A program made the translations under genes and the position numbers. Shown piece by piece: positions 1 to 10,865 of a stretch of DNA of 64,000 nt. The notes under the pieces are model-generated. The model saw only the letters and a program-made list of their open reading frames with translations. It was not told where the DNA came from and did not search any database. Origin of the DNA: Telmatospirillum sp. Lineage in GTDB: Bacteria; Pseudomonadota; Alphaproteobacteria; Rhodospirillales; Magnetospirillaceae. The stretch is from NCBI GenBank assembly GCA_031291415.1, contig JARLJB010000175.1, forward strand, positions 1-64,000, in the 5' to 3' direction. The stretch's first letter is position 1, and each line of letters opens with the position of its first letter.

Positions 1-111
1 AGGCTCCATACAAGATGAATCCTTGAATCAGAAAGCGAGTCTGGCGGCAACTCATTTTATTGAAGGCTCAATATGCCTGATTTCCTGAAAACTTCCGTCC
101 TCCCATTACGG

Positions 112-146
112 CGTCATGGCCAGGCTAGACCCGGCCATCCACGGCC
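112..146. repeat. Intergenic palindrome, GTCATnGCC type
   Basis: A short imperfect palindrome in which GTCATGGCC pairs with GGCCATCCA around GACCC. The same layout recurs in the gap near 17.48 kb, so it looks like a dispersed alphaproteobacterial REP-like hairpin. The remaining bases before the IS110 transposase show no gene that I can support. Confidence 0.5.
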
Positions 147-323
147 AACGGGGCTGCAAGACGTGGATACCCCGCCCAAGCGCCGTGTATGACCATCTAC
201 TGAATGTCAACAGGCCTTAGTCGGCGCCGATCAATCAAGACTTCCGTCAGAGTTCTTGCTCGAACGCGGTATACCAAGCTTCGGTGATCGCAACCGATCA
301 CTGTCCCTCAGCAACTGTCTTTG

Positions 324-1718
<1,395 letters not shown>

Positions 1719-2996
1719 TCATTTTCTTCCAATGACTTGAATTGTCATATTCATAATTTCCGTAGCCGGCCTGTTGGAACGAATCAAGTCACTTAATACA
1801 CTCAATGACGGCGCCACATGCTGGAGATAGTGAAAGTATCCCTCGCATAAATAGCTGAGGCCAGGTTCGCCATCCTTGGTCGATATAAAGCGATGTTTGG
1901 GGCAGTCTCCCCAGCAACCGCGCAGATATCGACACTGGCGGCATTGTTGCGGTAGCGTGCGGGACTTGGCCGTTCCGAATTCTTTTTGCCGCTCCGAATC
2001 GAGCATGTCCGTAAGGCTGGTTTCCAGAAGGTTGCCGAGGCGATAATCGGGGTAGGCAAAGTGATCGCACGAGAAAATATCGCCATTGTGCTCGGCGATG
2101 ACTGCTCGTCCACAGTTTTCCTGGTGTACGCAAACCACACCCGATCTTTGGTTCATGAAAGCGGCCAGCGACCATTCGAAATTCATGACGAACATCGATC
2201 CCACGTCTTTGGCGACCCATTCATCGAAGATCGTGGTCAGGAACCGACCCCAGCGAACCGGCTCAACGCTCCATTCGGTGACGGGCAGGGCGGGAGACGC
2301 CGAGCCGGTGGCCGGTCCCTCCAGAGTGAACCCCTGCGAACGATAGTCGGCCGACGAAAGACGTTCGACGATGGGGATGAATTGGACGAACTTCACCCCG
2401 TTGGCCCGGAAAAAACGATAGACCTTCAACGGAGACGCCGATGACAGGCGGTTGACACAGGCAAGGACGTTGAAATCGACCTTGTGCCGTTGCAGCAGGT
2501 TCAGTGCCCGCATGACCTGTGAATGGGTTGGTTCGCCTGATCGGCTGACGCGATAATGATCGTGGATGTCTTCAGGTCCGTCGAGACTAAGGCCGACAAG
2601 GAATTCGTTTTCGGCAAGAAATTTACACCAATCGTCGTCGAGGAGCGTCCCATTCGTCTGAAACGTATTTTCGATCCGCCGTCCCCCGCCATACGTACGC
2701 TGCAAGGCAACAGCCTGCTTGAAGAAATCCAATCCGCGCAGGACAGGTTCTCCCCCTTGCCATGCGAAGGTGATCGGTTGTCCTTCCGGATGGGATTGGA
2801 TGTAATTGGAGGTATACGCGTCGAGCGTATCGAGGGACATGCGACGGGATTTATTTTGTTGAAATAGCGCTTCTTTTTCGAGGTAGAAGCAGTATTTGCA
2901 ATCAAGATTACAGGCAGGACCACTGGGCTTCGCCATAACGTTAAATGGCGCGACACTGGCCTGGAGTCGCATCTTGGTCGGGCGTTCGATGTCCAT
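1719..2996 (-). CDS. Anaerobic sulfatase-maturating enzyme (radical SAM/SPASM)
   Basis: Converts the active-site Cys of Cys-type sulfatases to C-alpha-formylglycine in the cytoplasm. 425 aa, normal for the family. The radical SAM cluster motif is CNLDCKYC (C29, C33, C36). The C-terminal SPASM part is cysteine-rich: VCVHQENCG, FSCDHF, QQCRQCRYLRGCWGDCPKHRF-like residues that bind auxiliary 4Fe-4S clusters. AGGTGAG lies just before the ATG. It follows the porin and sulfatase genes on the same strand, and the neighbouring sulfatase has the matching CxPxR substrate motif, so the partner is evident. Equivalent genes are called atsB, chuR or aslB. Confidence 0.93.
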   Translation of the reverse strand: MDIERPTKMRLQASVAPFNVMAKPSGPACNLDCKYCFYLEKEALFQQNKSRRMSLDTLDAYTSNYIQSHPEGQPITFAWQGGEPVLRGLDFFKQAVALQRTYGGGRRIENTFQTNGTLLDDDWCKFLAENEFLVGLSLDGPEDIHDHYRVSRSGEPTHSQVMRALNLLQRHKVDFNVLACVNRLSSASPLKVYRFFRANGVKFVQFIPIVERLSSADYRSQGFTLEGPATGSASPALPVTEWSVEPVRWGRFLTTIFDEWVAKDVGSMFVMNFEWSLAAFMNQRSGVVCVHQENCGRAVIAEHNGDIFSCDHFAYPDYRLGNLLETSLTDMLDSERQKEFGTAKSRTLPQQCRQCRYLRGCWGDCPKHRFISTKDGEPGLSYLCEGYFHYLQHVAPSLSVLSDLIRSNRPATEIMNMTIQVIGRK

Positions 2997-3068
2997 CTCA
3001 CCTGCCTCCGAGATTGTCTAATGGCGCAGCATTGACGGGAGTGGTTTTCCTTCTCCCGGAACAAGTCC

Positions 3069-3097
3069 GGCCCCGGCTGCCTGATGCAGTCGGGGCC
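3069..3097. other. Intergenic hairpin between porin and maturase
   Basis: Arms GGCCCCGGCTGC and GCAGTCGGGGCC pair at 11 of 12 positions around a 5 nt loop. There is no T-run on the minus strand, so it may be a processing or attenuating hairpin rather than a full terminator. It could make maturase expression lower than porin and sulfatase expression. Confidence 0.4.
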
Positions 3098-3206
3098 ATC
3101 CTTGCCATTCTGCTTGGGTCACCTGCTAAAACGGTTCGGACGTTTCGCGCCCCCGACGGAAAAAGAACCCGTACGCCGCGATCGGCGGGACAGTGGCTTC
3201 TGTCCG

Positions 3207-4715
3207 TCAGAATACCACGTGTGTCTTGAGTTCAAGTACCGTGGCATTGGGGACGGCCGACTGGGCGCCAGGGTGTACCCAGTACTGGATGCCGGGCTGA
3301 AGGTCCACCCCGCGATAGATGGGGAAATTGTAGTTGAGTTCGTAAATCCATCCCATTTTCTGCACGCCGGAAAGCGGAATGGTCGCGCTGTTTTTCCCGC
3401 CATTCGATGATCCGGCGATGGCGCTCAATCCAAAACGCTCTTCGGCCAGGGTATAAGCCGCATCCATGCCATAATAGACGACGCCGAAGTTGATCTGATC
3501 CTCGGGGCGGCTTTTCCAGAAACCTCGGTCTGCGACACCGACGAAGGCAAAATCCTTGATCGCAATGACATTGTCAGTTGCCGCATAAGGAAGGTAGAGA
3601 TCGAGGACCACGCCATCGTCCTTGCCCGGTCCATTGCGCAGGACCATCTGTCTGGCATTGAACCAGGCATAGGTGGCGCCGCGGACGAGAGCCGCCTTGC
3701 CGTTGGCGGTGTTGGTTGAATACTGTCGATAGGCTTGTCCGACCGCATTGTAATAGAAGTTATTGCGGTAGTTGTCGTCGTAGCCAGCGCCGATCCTGTA
3801 TTCGCCCGGCAGTTGATCCTGACCAAATTTTGGCGTCCAGCCAACCGCGAACCGATGATCGCGGCCGGTGACGCAACCGGTTGTCGCTGTCGTGTTGCCC
3901 GGCGAAGCGCTGCGCGAAGACCCGCCTTTGATGCAGGACGGATCGGTTGCCTGTTTCAAATTGAACCAGTCATAGCCACCCGGCCCCTCGCCGGGAGCCG
4001 GTTGCGACAGCCCGAACGCGGCCATGACATAGGTGTCCGGCGTAGGGCGCACGCGGAGCCGGGTGTACCACACGCTCATCGGCCAGGCGCCGCCGGAGCC
4101 TTCATAACGGAAGGGTCTCGGCATGCCGCACACCGCCAAATTCATGAAGTTGCAAAGGAAGGGATCAATGGTCAACTCGCCGGTCGCCCCGCGCCCACCA
4201 GTGACGTTGACCACGTCGTTCCACAGCGATTCCTCGAAGACGAGACGGGGAATGCGAATCCCGCGGCCGTATGCCGCACCGTAGATTTCCGTAGTCTTCA
4301 GCAGAGGGTCGCCGACAGCCTTGTCCGTGGCGGCATTACCGGCGCGGTTGAGAAACGCCACATGGGTTCTGAAGCCGGGAATCCCGGCCAACTTGTCCCA
4401 GTCCGTGTGGACCCACAGGGTTCGTTCGTCCGCATAGCCTCCGCCGTTATGCTTGCCGCCGGCGATGTTGGCTGCGCTCTCCGATGTCCATTCGAAGCTG
4501 ACCCTGAACCCGTGGTCAAGCAGCCAAGGTTGCATGCCGCCCCAATCTCCGAACAGATGGGCGCCCCGCAGCGGCTCGGCCGGAGCCGTCGGGTCCGCGT
4601 CCTGCGCCAACGCCGGAACGCCGGCAAGAAGGGACAGGCCCATCATGGATGTGGCGAGCTGACGGCGCCATGTTCCGGCGCTCTTTTGTTTATGCGCGTT
4701 TCCTGGATATTTCAT
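3207..4715 (-). CDS. OprB-type carbohydrate-selective porin, copy 1
   Basis: Outer-membrane porin of 502 aa. A signal peptide ending near VPALAQ is followed by the OprB-family opening LFGDWGGMQPWLLDHGF, and the C-terminus ends in phenylalanine (HVVF) as in beta-barrel proteins. It is closely related along its whole length to the other porin beyond the sulfatase, and the first 31 residues are identical. The pair flanking a sulfatase suggests uptake of a sulfated or sulfatase-released sugar, but the ligand is unknown. Transcription is expected from the operator-controlled promoter about 200 bp upstream. Confidence 0.88.
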   Translation of the reverse strand: MKYPGNAHKQKSAGTWRRQLATSMMGLSLLAGVPALAQDADPTAPAEPLRGAHLFGDWGGMQPWLLDHGFRVSFEWTSESAANIAGGKHNGGGYADERTLWVHTDWDKLAGIPGFRTHVAFLNRAGNAATDKAVGDPLLKTTEIYGAAYGRGIRIPRLVFEESLWNDVVNVTGGRGATGELTIDPFLCNFMNLAVCGMPRPFRYEGSGGAWPMSVWYTRLRVRPTPDTYVMAAFGLSQPAPGEGPGGYDWFNLKQATDPSCIKGGSSRSASPGNTTATTGCVTGRDHRFAVGWTPKFGQDQLPGEYRIGAGYDDNYRNNFYYNAVGQAYRQYSTNTANGKAALVRGATYAWFNARQMVLRNGPGKDDGVVLDLYLPYAATDNVIAIKDFAFVGVADRGFWKSRPEDQINFGVVYYGMDAAYTLAEERFGLSAIAGSSNGGKNSATIPLSGVQKMGWIYELNYNFPIYRGVDLQPGIQYWVHPGAQSAVPNATVLELKTHVVF

Positions 4716-5232
4716 TGACTACCCCCCCCTATTTTTCCTTTCCCGAACTATTGGAGAGGTGAATGCTGTTTTCAGCTCCCTCCATGTTCTTCGAAGGTCG
4801 ATAATTCTTAATAGTCCGAGGCTGCGACGCGATTCTCAGCACCGCCGGTGCGTGACCAATCGGAAAACCAAACAATCCGCGCCATAGAACGTCGTAAAAC
4901 CGATTTCTGTAACCGTTTCCACAATGAATTTCAAACGAACGTCCGGCGGCTGTCAAGTGCAACTTCCAACTTTTGTCGCGGTTTCGACTGAGAAGACGAC
5001 GGACCCGTTTTTTTTGTCCGGGAGGAGAGATAATCCGTCTATTCGCAATACAAGTCACAAGATCCGGAAATAATATTTTTACGTGTATCTTAGATACTTC
5101 GACGATTCGCGGTCGCATGACCGCGATCCGATCGCCAATCGGCCAGACGGCAAACGGGCCGTGCAGCCGGCGGTGTCACTGCGGCCAACGGTGGACGACC
5201 GGTCCAGTGGATTGGTGTTTGGTGGCCGTCTC
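4716..5232. repeat. Duplicated porin upstream region, copy 1
   Basis: About 480 bp upstream of porin 1 matches the region upstream of porin 2 at high identity, including promoter and operator. The copy extends into a decayed tail of the sugar kinase gene: codons at 5176-5214 read QSTGPVVHRWPQ-stop, against KSKGPAVRRWPL-stop at the real kinase end. So the duplicated unit was kinase end, promoter and porin. The sulfatase lies between the two copies. Confidence 0.8.
4908..4956 (-). promoter_or_regulatory. Promoter with LacI-type operator for porin 1
   Basis: Minus-strand TTGACA (4951-4956), a 17 bp spacer and TGAAAT (4928-4933), then 6 bp later the operator TGGAAACGGTTACA (4908-4921). The site fits the LacI/CcpA-family pattern TGnAAnCGnTnnCA read on the plus strand. 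Lying over the expected start of transcription, it should act as a repressor site. The same arrangement occurs upstream of porin 2 and of the GH1 gene. The regulator gene is not in this window. Confidence 0.7.
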
Positions 5233-5238
5233 GCTCGT

Positions 5239-7563
5239 CTACTTTAGATCAATGGTTACGGTCTCGATCGTCCCGGTGAAAGGGAAGGGTGAGGCATAGG
5301 CCGTGCTGACTGGTGTACCCAGGTTCTTGCCTATGTCCAAGTTTCCATTATAGGCCAGAACCAGATTGGCGATTTCCCCTTCGCTTGGTGCCGCGCCGTC
5401 AACAGACAGGCTGACCTTGCCGGGAAATAGCCTGTTGCCAGGTTTTGCCGGGGAGGTCGCAATAACATCGACGACAATATGATGTGTCCCCACCGACAGC
5501 GGTTCTGGCGCGGTCACCTTTCCGGTCGAATTGCCACGGGCATTTGTTTCGTAGGTCACCCGGCCGTCCTTGATATAGAGGGTGAAGCCGCCGGAATGCC
5601 CGCCGTCTGCGATGATCACGCCACTCGCAGTGTCGACCGGCATCACAACATCGGCGGTAACCGTATGGGAGCGACCGTTCAGCTTCGGACCGATCTGGGA
5701 AGGGATGCGCTCCACGCCGGTACGGTAGACGAAGGACGTGCGTCCATCTGCTGGTAATGGCTGAGCCTCTCGCTTAGGAACCAATGGATAGATGTTCGTT
5801 CGTTTGGCTTCCTTGTCGAACAGCGTCACCATCTCCTTCAGCTTCCCAGGATTCTGGGCGGCCAAATCATGAGCCTGGCTGTAATCCTCGGCAAGATTGT
5901 AGAGTTCCCATGGATGCTGGCCGATCTCCGCAGTATTGCTCTTGGCCCAGAACTCCCAAGGCACAAGGTGGCGGGCGCCGGCCCACCAGCCATCTTTGTA
6001 GATGCCGCGGTTGCCCATCGACTCGAACACTTGTACGTGGTGGGTGCTAGGCGCATCGGAGTGAGCGAAACTGGCGGCGAAGCTCTTGCCCTCCAGCGGC
6101 AGTTGTTTGACGCCATCTACGGCGTCGGGGAACTGGATGCCAGCCACCTCGTAAATGGTCGGGGCGATGTCGGTGACATGTTGGAACTGCCCGCGCAGCC
6201 CACCCTCGTCGGGTATGTGCCTCGGCCAGGAGACGATCAAGGGATCCCGCGTGCCGCCAAGGTGGGAAGCAACCTGCTTCATCCACTGGAATGGGGTCGA
6301 ACTGGCCCAGGCCCAACCGGCGGCATAGACGTTGTCATACAGATCGCTGCCTAAGTATTCGATCTGTTGCAACCGTTCCGACACCGACGCATTCTTGCCG
6401 TCCGGCGTCAGCACGTCGTGGCCCTCCAATCCTCCCTCGGGCGTACCGCCGTTATCGCCGGCGATGTAAAAGACGAGCGTATCGTCGACTTTGCCTTCCT
6501 CTTGTAAAGCGTGGAGCAGGCGCCCCACTTCATGATCTGTCTGTTCGAGGAACGCCGCATAGACTTCCATTTGTCGGGCGAGTAGGGCCCTCTCATCGGC
6601 AGAAAGTGATTCCCAGGCCGGCAATTCATCAGGACGCGGGGTCAACTCGGCATTGGTGGGAATGACACCGAGGGCCTTCTGTCGCGCGAAAGTCTCCTCC
6701 CTCAGCCTGTCCCAGCCCTGGTCGAACTTGCCCTTGTATTTGGCTATCCACTCTTTCGGCACCTGATGAGGACTGTGCGTCGCCCCGGTCGCGAAATACA
6801 TGAAAAACGGCTTTTGAGGTGCCACGGCGTCATGCTGGCGCAGCCAGCGGATGGCATCATCGACCAGATCGATGGTCAGGTGATAACCTTGCTCCGGCTT
6901 GGCGGGCGGCTCGACCGGTGTGGTTCCCCGATACAAACGGGGTTCCCATTGATTGTCCCATCCGGCCATGAAGCCGTAGAAATATTCGAACCCGAGCCCG
7001 GTCGGCCAGCGGTCGAACGGTCCCGTCGGGCCGGTCTCGCCTATTGGCGTGTTGTGCCATTTGCCAAAGGCAGCTGTGCTGTACCCGTTTTCTTTCAGAA
7101 TTTTGGCAACGGACGCCGTACTTTTCGGCCAAATCGAGTTGTAGCCCGGAAATCCGGTGCTCGCTTCAACGACTTGGCCGAAGCCCACTTGATGGTCTGT
7201 GCGCCCCGTCAACAACGAAGCCCTGGTCGGAGAGCAAACGGCGTTGACGTGAAAAGCATTGTATCGCAAACCGCCGGCCGCCAGGCGATCGAGTTCGGGG
7301 GTTTGCGCCGGTCCTCCGAAGGTCGACGAAGCTCCGAAACCCGCATCGTCCAGCAATACCACCAGAATGTTGGGGGCACCCGGATTGGCCTCGGCCGGCT
7401 TTGGCCAATAGGCAATCGATTTGGCGCGGTCGGCGTCGATTCTGCCTTTGAAGGGAGGTTCCTGGCCGGGCGCCACCTCGCTTCCAGCCGCGGCCAGCGC
7501 CGTTCCAAGCGTCAGCAAGGCGACCGCGCCACTAATCGATTGCCTTTTTCCGATCCGGATCAT
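5239..7563 (-). CDS. Cys-type arylsulfatase, secreted
   Basis: Hydrolyses sulfate esters; 774 aa. An N-terminal hydrophobic signal (SGAVALLTLGTALAAA) points to export. The metal-binding start NILVVLLDDAGFG is followed by the formylglycine motif CSPTRASLLTGR with Cys110 as the residue to be modified, and FGKWH and GDNGGTPEGG further on. A C-terminal beta-sandwich-like extension of about 200 residues (from about VYRTGVERIP) resembles the tail of large arylsulfatases. Its Cys, not Ser, fits the CxPxR rule for anaerobic maturation by the radical SAM enzyme three genes downstream. Lies between two OprB-type porins on the same strand. Confidence 0.93.
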   Translation of the reverse strand: MIRIGKRQSISGAVALLTLGTALAAAGSEVAPGQEPPFKGRIDADRAKSIAYWPKPAEANPGAPNILVVLLDDAGFGASSTFGGPAQTPELDRLAAGGLRYNAFHVNAVCSPTRASLLTGRTDHQVGFGQVVEASTGFPGYNSIWPKSTASVAKILKENGYSTAAFGKWHNTPIGETGPTGPFDRWPTGLGFEYFYGFMAGWDNQWEPRLYRGTTPVEPPAKPEQGYHLTIDLVDDAIRWLRQHDAVAPQKPFFMYFATGATHSPHQVPKEWIAKYKGKFDQGWDRLREETFARQKALGVIPTNAELTPRPDELPAWESLSADERALLARQMEVYAAFLEQTDHEVGRLLHALQEEGKVDDTLVFYIAGDNGGTPEGGLEGHDVLTPDGKNASVSERLQQIEYLGSDLYDNVYAAGWAWASSTPFQWMKQVASHLGGTRDPLIVSWPRHIPDEGGLRGQFQHVTDIAPTIYEVAGIQFPDAVDGVKQLPLEGKSFAASFAHSDAPSTHHVQVFESMGNRGIYKDGWWAGARHLVPWEFWAKSNTAEIGQHPWELYNLAEDYSQAHDLAAQNPGKLKEMVTLFDKEAKRTNIYPLVPKREAQPLPADGRTSFVYRTGVERIPSQIGPKLNGRSHTVTADVVMPVDTASGVIIADGGHSGGFTLYIKDGRVTYETNARGNSTGKVTAPEPLSVGTHHIVVDVIATSPAKPGNRLFPGKVSLSVDGAAPSEGEIANLVLAYNGNLDIGKNLGTPVSTAYASPFPFTGTIETVTIDLK

Positions 7564-7685
7564 TGCGTTTTCCTCAAGAAATCCTCAGAAGTCGGGAACA
7601 ATTTCTGTTAGCGGGGCGGGCGCCTCACTCACTTTGCGCCGACAAGGCGGCGGACCTGCTCGCGCCACTGATCCAAATTACGCGC

Positions 7686-9197
7686 TCAGAACACGACGCG
7701 CGTTCGGAGTTCAAGTACCGTGGCATTGGGAACCACATTCTGAGCACCAGGATGCACCCAGTATTGGATGCCGGGCTGAAGCTCCACGCCGCGATAGATT
7801 GGAAGATTATAGTTGAGTTCGTATACCCATCCCATTTTCTGTACACCGTAGAGTGGAACAGACGGTACACCTTTGCCGCTTAGTGACGAACCGGCGATGG
7901 CATTGATCCCGAAATTTTGCTCGGCCAAAGTGTAGGCGGCATCCATGGCGTAATAAGAGACGCCGAAGTTGATCTGATCCTCCGGGCGGCTCTTCCAGAA
8001 GCCGCGGTCGGACAGTCCAGCGAAGGCAAAATCTTTGAGCGCGACGACGTTGTTGGTTACGACATAGGGGAGATAGAGATCGAGGATCACCCCATCCTGC
8101 GGGCCGGGACCATTGCGCATGATCATCTGTCGCGCATTAAACCAGGCATAGCTGGCGCCATTGACGAGAGCCGCCTTGCCGGCGACGGTGTTGGCCGAGT
8201 ACCGGCGATAAGGTTGTCCGAGCGAATTGGAATAGAAATCGTTACGGTATTTGTCGTCGTATCCAGCGCCAATCCGGTATTCGCCGGGTAGCTGATCCTG
8301 ACCAAACTTTGGTGTCCAACCAAAGGCCAGGCGGTGGTCCCGTCCAGTTAGGCATCCCGTTTTCGACGTGGTGTCGCCAGGCGAGGCGCTGCGCGATGAT
8401 CCGCCGTTGATGCAGTTCGGATCGCTGCTCGCCGACTTCAAATCAAACCAGTCGAAACCTTTGCGCCCCCCACCCGGAGCGGGCTCCGCCAGCCCCAAGG
8501 CCCCCATCACATAGGTATCCGGTGTCGGTCGTACCCGAATTCGAGCATACCAGGTGCTCATTGGCCAGGCGCCGCCAGCGCCCACGTAGCCGAATGTCCG
8601 CACCGTCCCGCACACCGTCTGATTCATGAAATTGCATTGGAAAGGATCAAGGGACAATTCATTCGTGCTGCCTCGCCCGCCGGCGATGCTCACCATATCG
8701 TCCCACAGCGATTCTTCTAAAATGAACTTCGGAATGCGGATGCCGCGGTCATAGGCTGAGCCATGGACTTCCATGGTTTTCATCAGGGGATCGCCGACGG
8801 CTTTGTCGGTCGCGTCGTTGCCTGCGCGGTTGGTAAACGCCATGTGGGTCTTAAAACCGGGAATCCCGGCCAGCTTGTCCCAGTCTGTGTGCACATACAT
8901 GAGGCGTTCATCAGCATAACCTCCGCCGACATGATTCCCGCCAGCGATGTTCGCTGTGCTTTCCGTTGTCCATTGGAAGCTGACCTGGAATCCGTGGTTG
9001 AGCAGCCAAGGTTGCATGCCGCCCCAATCTCCGAACAGATGGGCGCCCCGCAGCGGCTCGGCCGGAGCCGTCGGGTCCACCTCCTGCGCTAACGCCGGAG
9101 CGGCGGCAAGAAGGGACAATCCCATCATGGATGTTGCGAGCTGACGGCGCCATGTTCCGGCGCTCTTTTGTTTATGCGCGTTTCCTGGATATTTCAT
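7686..9197 (-). CDS. OprB-type carbohydrate-selective porin, copy 2
   Basis: 503 aa paralogue of porin copy 1 with the same signal peptide and LFGDWGGMQPWLLNHGF opening, and a C-terminal RVVF. The two differ mainly in mid-barrel and loop segments, consistent with a duplication that has begun to diverge in ligand preference. It sits directly downstream of the sugar kinase and upstream of the sulfatase on the same strand, with its own operator-controlled promoter. The 122 bp between it and the sulfatase shows nothing notable. Confidence 0.88.
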   Translation of the reverse strand: MKYPGNAHKQKSAGTWRRQLATSMMGLSLLAAAPALAQEVDPTAPAEPLRGAHLFGDWGGMQPWLLNHGFQVSFQWTTESTANIAGGNHVGGGYADERLMYVHTDWDKLAGIPGFKTHMAFTNRAGNDATDKAVGDPLMKTMEVHGSAYDRGIRIPKFILEESLWDDMVSIAGGRGSTNELSLDPFQCNFMNQTVCGTVRTFGYVGAGGAWPMSTWYARIRVRPTPDTYVMGALGLAEPAPGGGRKGFDWFDLKSASSDPNCINGGSSRSASPGDTTSKTGCLTGRDHRLAFGWTPKFGQDQLPGEYRIGAGYDDKYRNDFYSNSLGQPYRRYSANTVAGKAALVNGASYAWFNARQMIMRNGPGPQDGVILDLYLPYVVTNNVVALKDFAFAGLSDRGFWKSRPEDQINFGVSYYAMDAAYTLAEQNFGINAIAGSSLSGKGVPSVPLYGVQKMGWVYELNYNLPIYRGVELQPGIQYWVHPGAQNVVPNATVLELRTRVVF

Positions 9198-9700
9198 TGA
9201 TTAACCCCCCCCTTTTTTGCCTTTCCCGAACTATTAGAGGGGTGGATGCTGTTTTCAGCTCCCTCCATGTTCTTCGAAGGCCGATAATTCTTAATAGTCC
9301 GAGGTTGCGACGCGATTCTCAGCACCGCCGGTACGTGACCAACCGGAAAACCATATAATCCGCGCCATAGGACGTCGTAAAACCGATTTCTGTAACCGTT
9401 TCCATAGTGATTTCAAACGAACGCCCGGCGGCTGTCAAGTGCAACTTCCAACTTTCTGTCTTGGTTTCGACTGAGAAGACGACGGGCCCGTTTCTTTGTC
9501 CGGGACGAAAAGTAACCCGTTTATCCGCTATGCTGGTCGCAAGACTGGGAAATAATACTTTTCCGTGTTCTCGGATACTTCGACGATTCGCGGGCGTGTG
9601 ACCGCGATCCGATCGGGATGTCCGATCAAATCCGCCAGACGGCAAACGGACCGTGCCGCCGGAGGTGTCACAGCGGCCAGCGGCGGACGGCAGGTCCTTT
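9198..9700. repeat. Duplicated porin upstream region, copy 2
   Basis: Counterpart of the region upstream of porin 1. Here the repeat runs into the intact 3' end of the sugar kinase gene, which shows this copy is the parental arrangement. It contains the TTGACA-17-TGAAAT promoter and the LacI-type operator. Confidence 0.8.
9391..9438 (-). promoter_or_regulatory. Promoter with LacI-type operator for porin 2
   Basis: TTGACA (9433-9438), 17 bp spacer, TGAAAT (9410-9415) and, 5 bp downstream, the operator TGGAAACGGTTACA (9391-9404), all on the minus strand. The conserved block continues into GAAATCGGTTTT. Layout matches the other two copies. Confidence 0.7.
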
Positions 9701-10762
9701 GGATTTGTCTGCAAGAGCCGCTTCCAGAACGTCGAGTGTCAGCAGTCCGTTCTGTGTGTCGATATGGCCGACGACCGAGGCGGCATTGAGAGTAGCGGCA
9801 CGCAGGGCTTTTTCCGGCCCGCAACCAAGGGTGATAAAGGTGGTGAAGGTGGAGGCGAAGGCATCGCCCGCGCCAGCGGTGCCGACGACCGGACATTGGG
9901 CGGCCGGGCAATACAGGATTTCGGTCGGCGTGGCGACGAAGGCGCCTCGGCCGCCATCGGTCAGGACGACATGGCTTGGCCCCAGGGCGGTCAGGGTTCG
10001 GAAAAACCCGACCAGGCTCATTTCGAAGCCGCCACCGCTTAACCCGTCGACGGCGAGGGCCGGCAGTTTCTCCCCGGCCGCCAGTGGCAGGCCGGGCCCG
10101 CCTTCACCGGCTTTGGTGACCAGATGGGGAACCAGGGCCCCCGCTTCCGTGCGGTTGATCGATAAAATGTCGATCCGTTCCAGGCAATCCTGAAAGGCGC
10201 GGCCATAGGCCGACAATTGCCGTAAGCCCGGATTGACGGCAACGATTGCGCCATGGTCCTTGGCGCTTGCGATGATGGTCGGCAGACATTCGCCCGATTT
10301 GTTGGCCAGGCTTGAAATGTAGACCGCATCGACGGCAAAGGCGTCGTCTTGCAGGTCGGCCGGTTCGAGCAGGGTGTTGGCGCCGCGAAAAGTGAAGATT
10401 GCGGCGTTGCGGTCATGTGAAGAAATCAGTACCGAGGCCCCGGTTGGCGCATGCTGGTCGCGGTGGACCCAACGGGTCGATACTCCCTCGTCCATCAGCC
10501 GCGCCAACAGGGCCTCGGCGCGCGTATCGCGGCCCAACTTGACCATCGTGGCAACGTCCTGATCCAGACGGGACATGGCGACGGCGGCATTGACGGCGCC
10601 ACCACCGCAATGGGTCGAAATCTCCTGTGCCTCGGTCTTGCCGCCTTCCTCCAGCAGCAGGAAGGAACTCTCGGCATTGAACATGGACATGCGTTCGATG
10701 CGATCGCTGTCGATAATGGCGATCGTGTCGATCATGGCACCGCCCACGGTAAGAAACCTCAT
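9668..10762 (-). CDS. PfkB-family carbohydrate kinase
   Basis: Cytoplasmic ribokinase/PfkB-type sugar kinase, 364 aa. N-terminal CGGGAVNAAVAMSRL is the first substrate-side signature; the ATP and anion-hole motif GTAGAGDAF is intact near the C-terminus with the catalytic Asp. ATG was chosen because AAGGAG lies at good spacing before it, while an ATG two codons upstream abuts the same AAGGAG. It is the last gene of the glycosidase-PTS-kinase set, so it probably phosphorylates a sugar released by the glycosidase or a phosphosugar derived from it. Exact substrate unknown. Confidence 0.9.
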   Translation of the reverse strand: MRFLTVGGAMIDTIAIIDSDRIERMSMFNAESSFLLLEEGGKTEAQEISTHCGGGAVNAAVAMSRLDQDVATMVKLGRDTRAEALLARLMDEGVSTRWVHRDQHAPTGASVLISSHDRNAAIFTFRGANTLLEPADLQDDAFAVDAVYISSLANKSGECLPTIIASAKDHGAIVAVNPGLRQLSAYGRAFQDCLERIDILSINRTEAGALVPHLVTKAGEGGPGLPLAAGEKLPALAVDGLSGGGFEMSLVGFFRTLTALGPSHVVLTDGGRGAFVATPTEILYCPAAQCPVVGTAGAGDAFASTFTTFITLGCGPEKALRAATLNAASVVGHIDTQNGLLTLDVLEAALADKSKGPAVRRWPL

Positions 10763-10865
10763 GACCATCTCCTTTTTCCGGGACGAGGCGTCTGACGCTC
10801 TCCTGTCACAGGTCCGGTCGCCCGTTTCAGCCGCATTTTCGGACTATGAAAAACGCCAGACGTCT

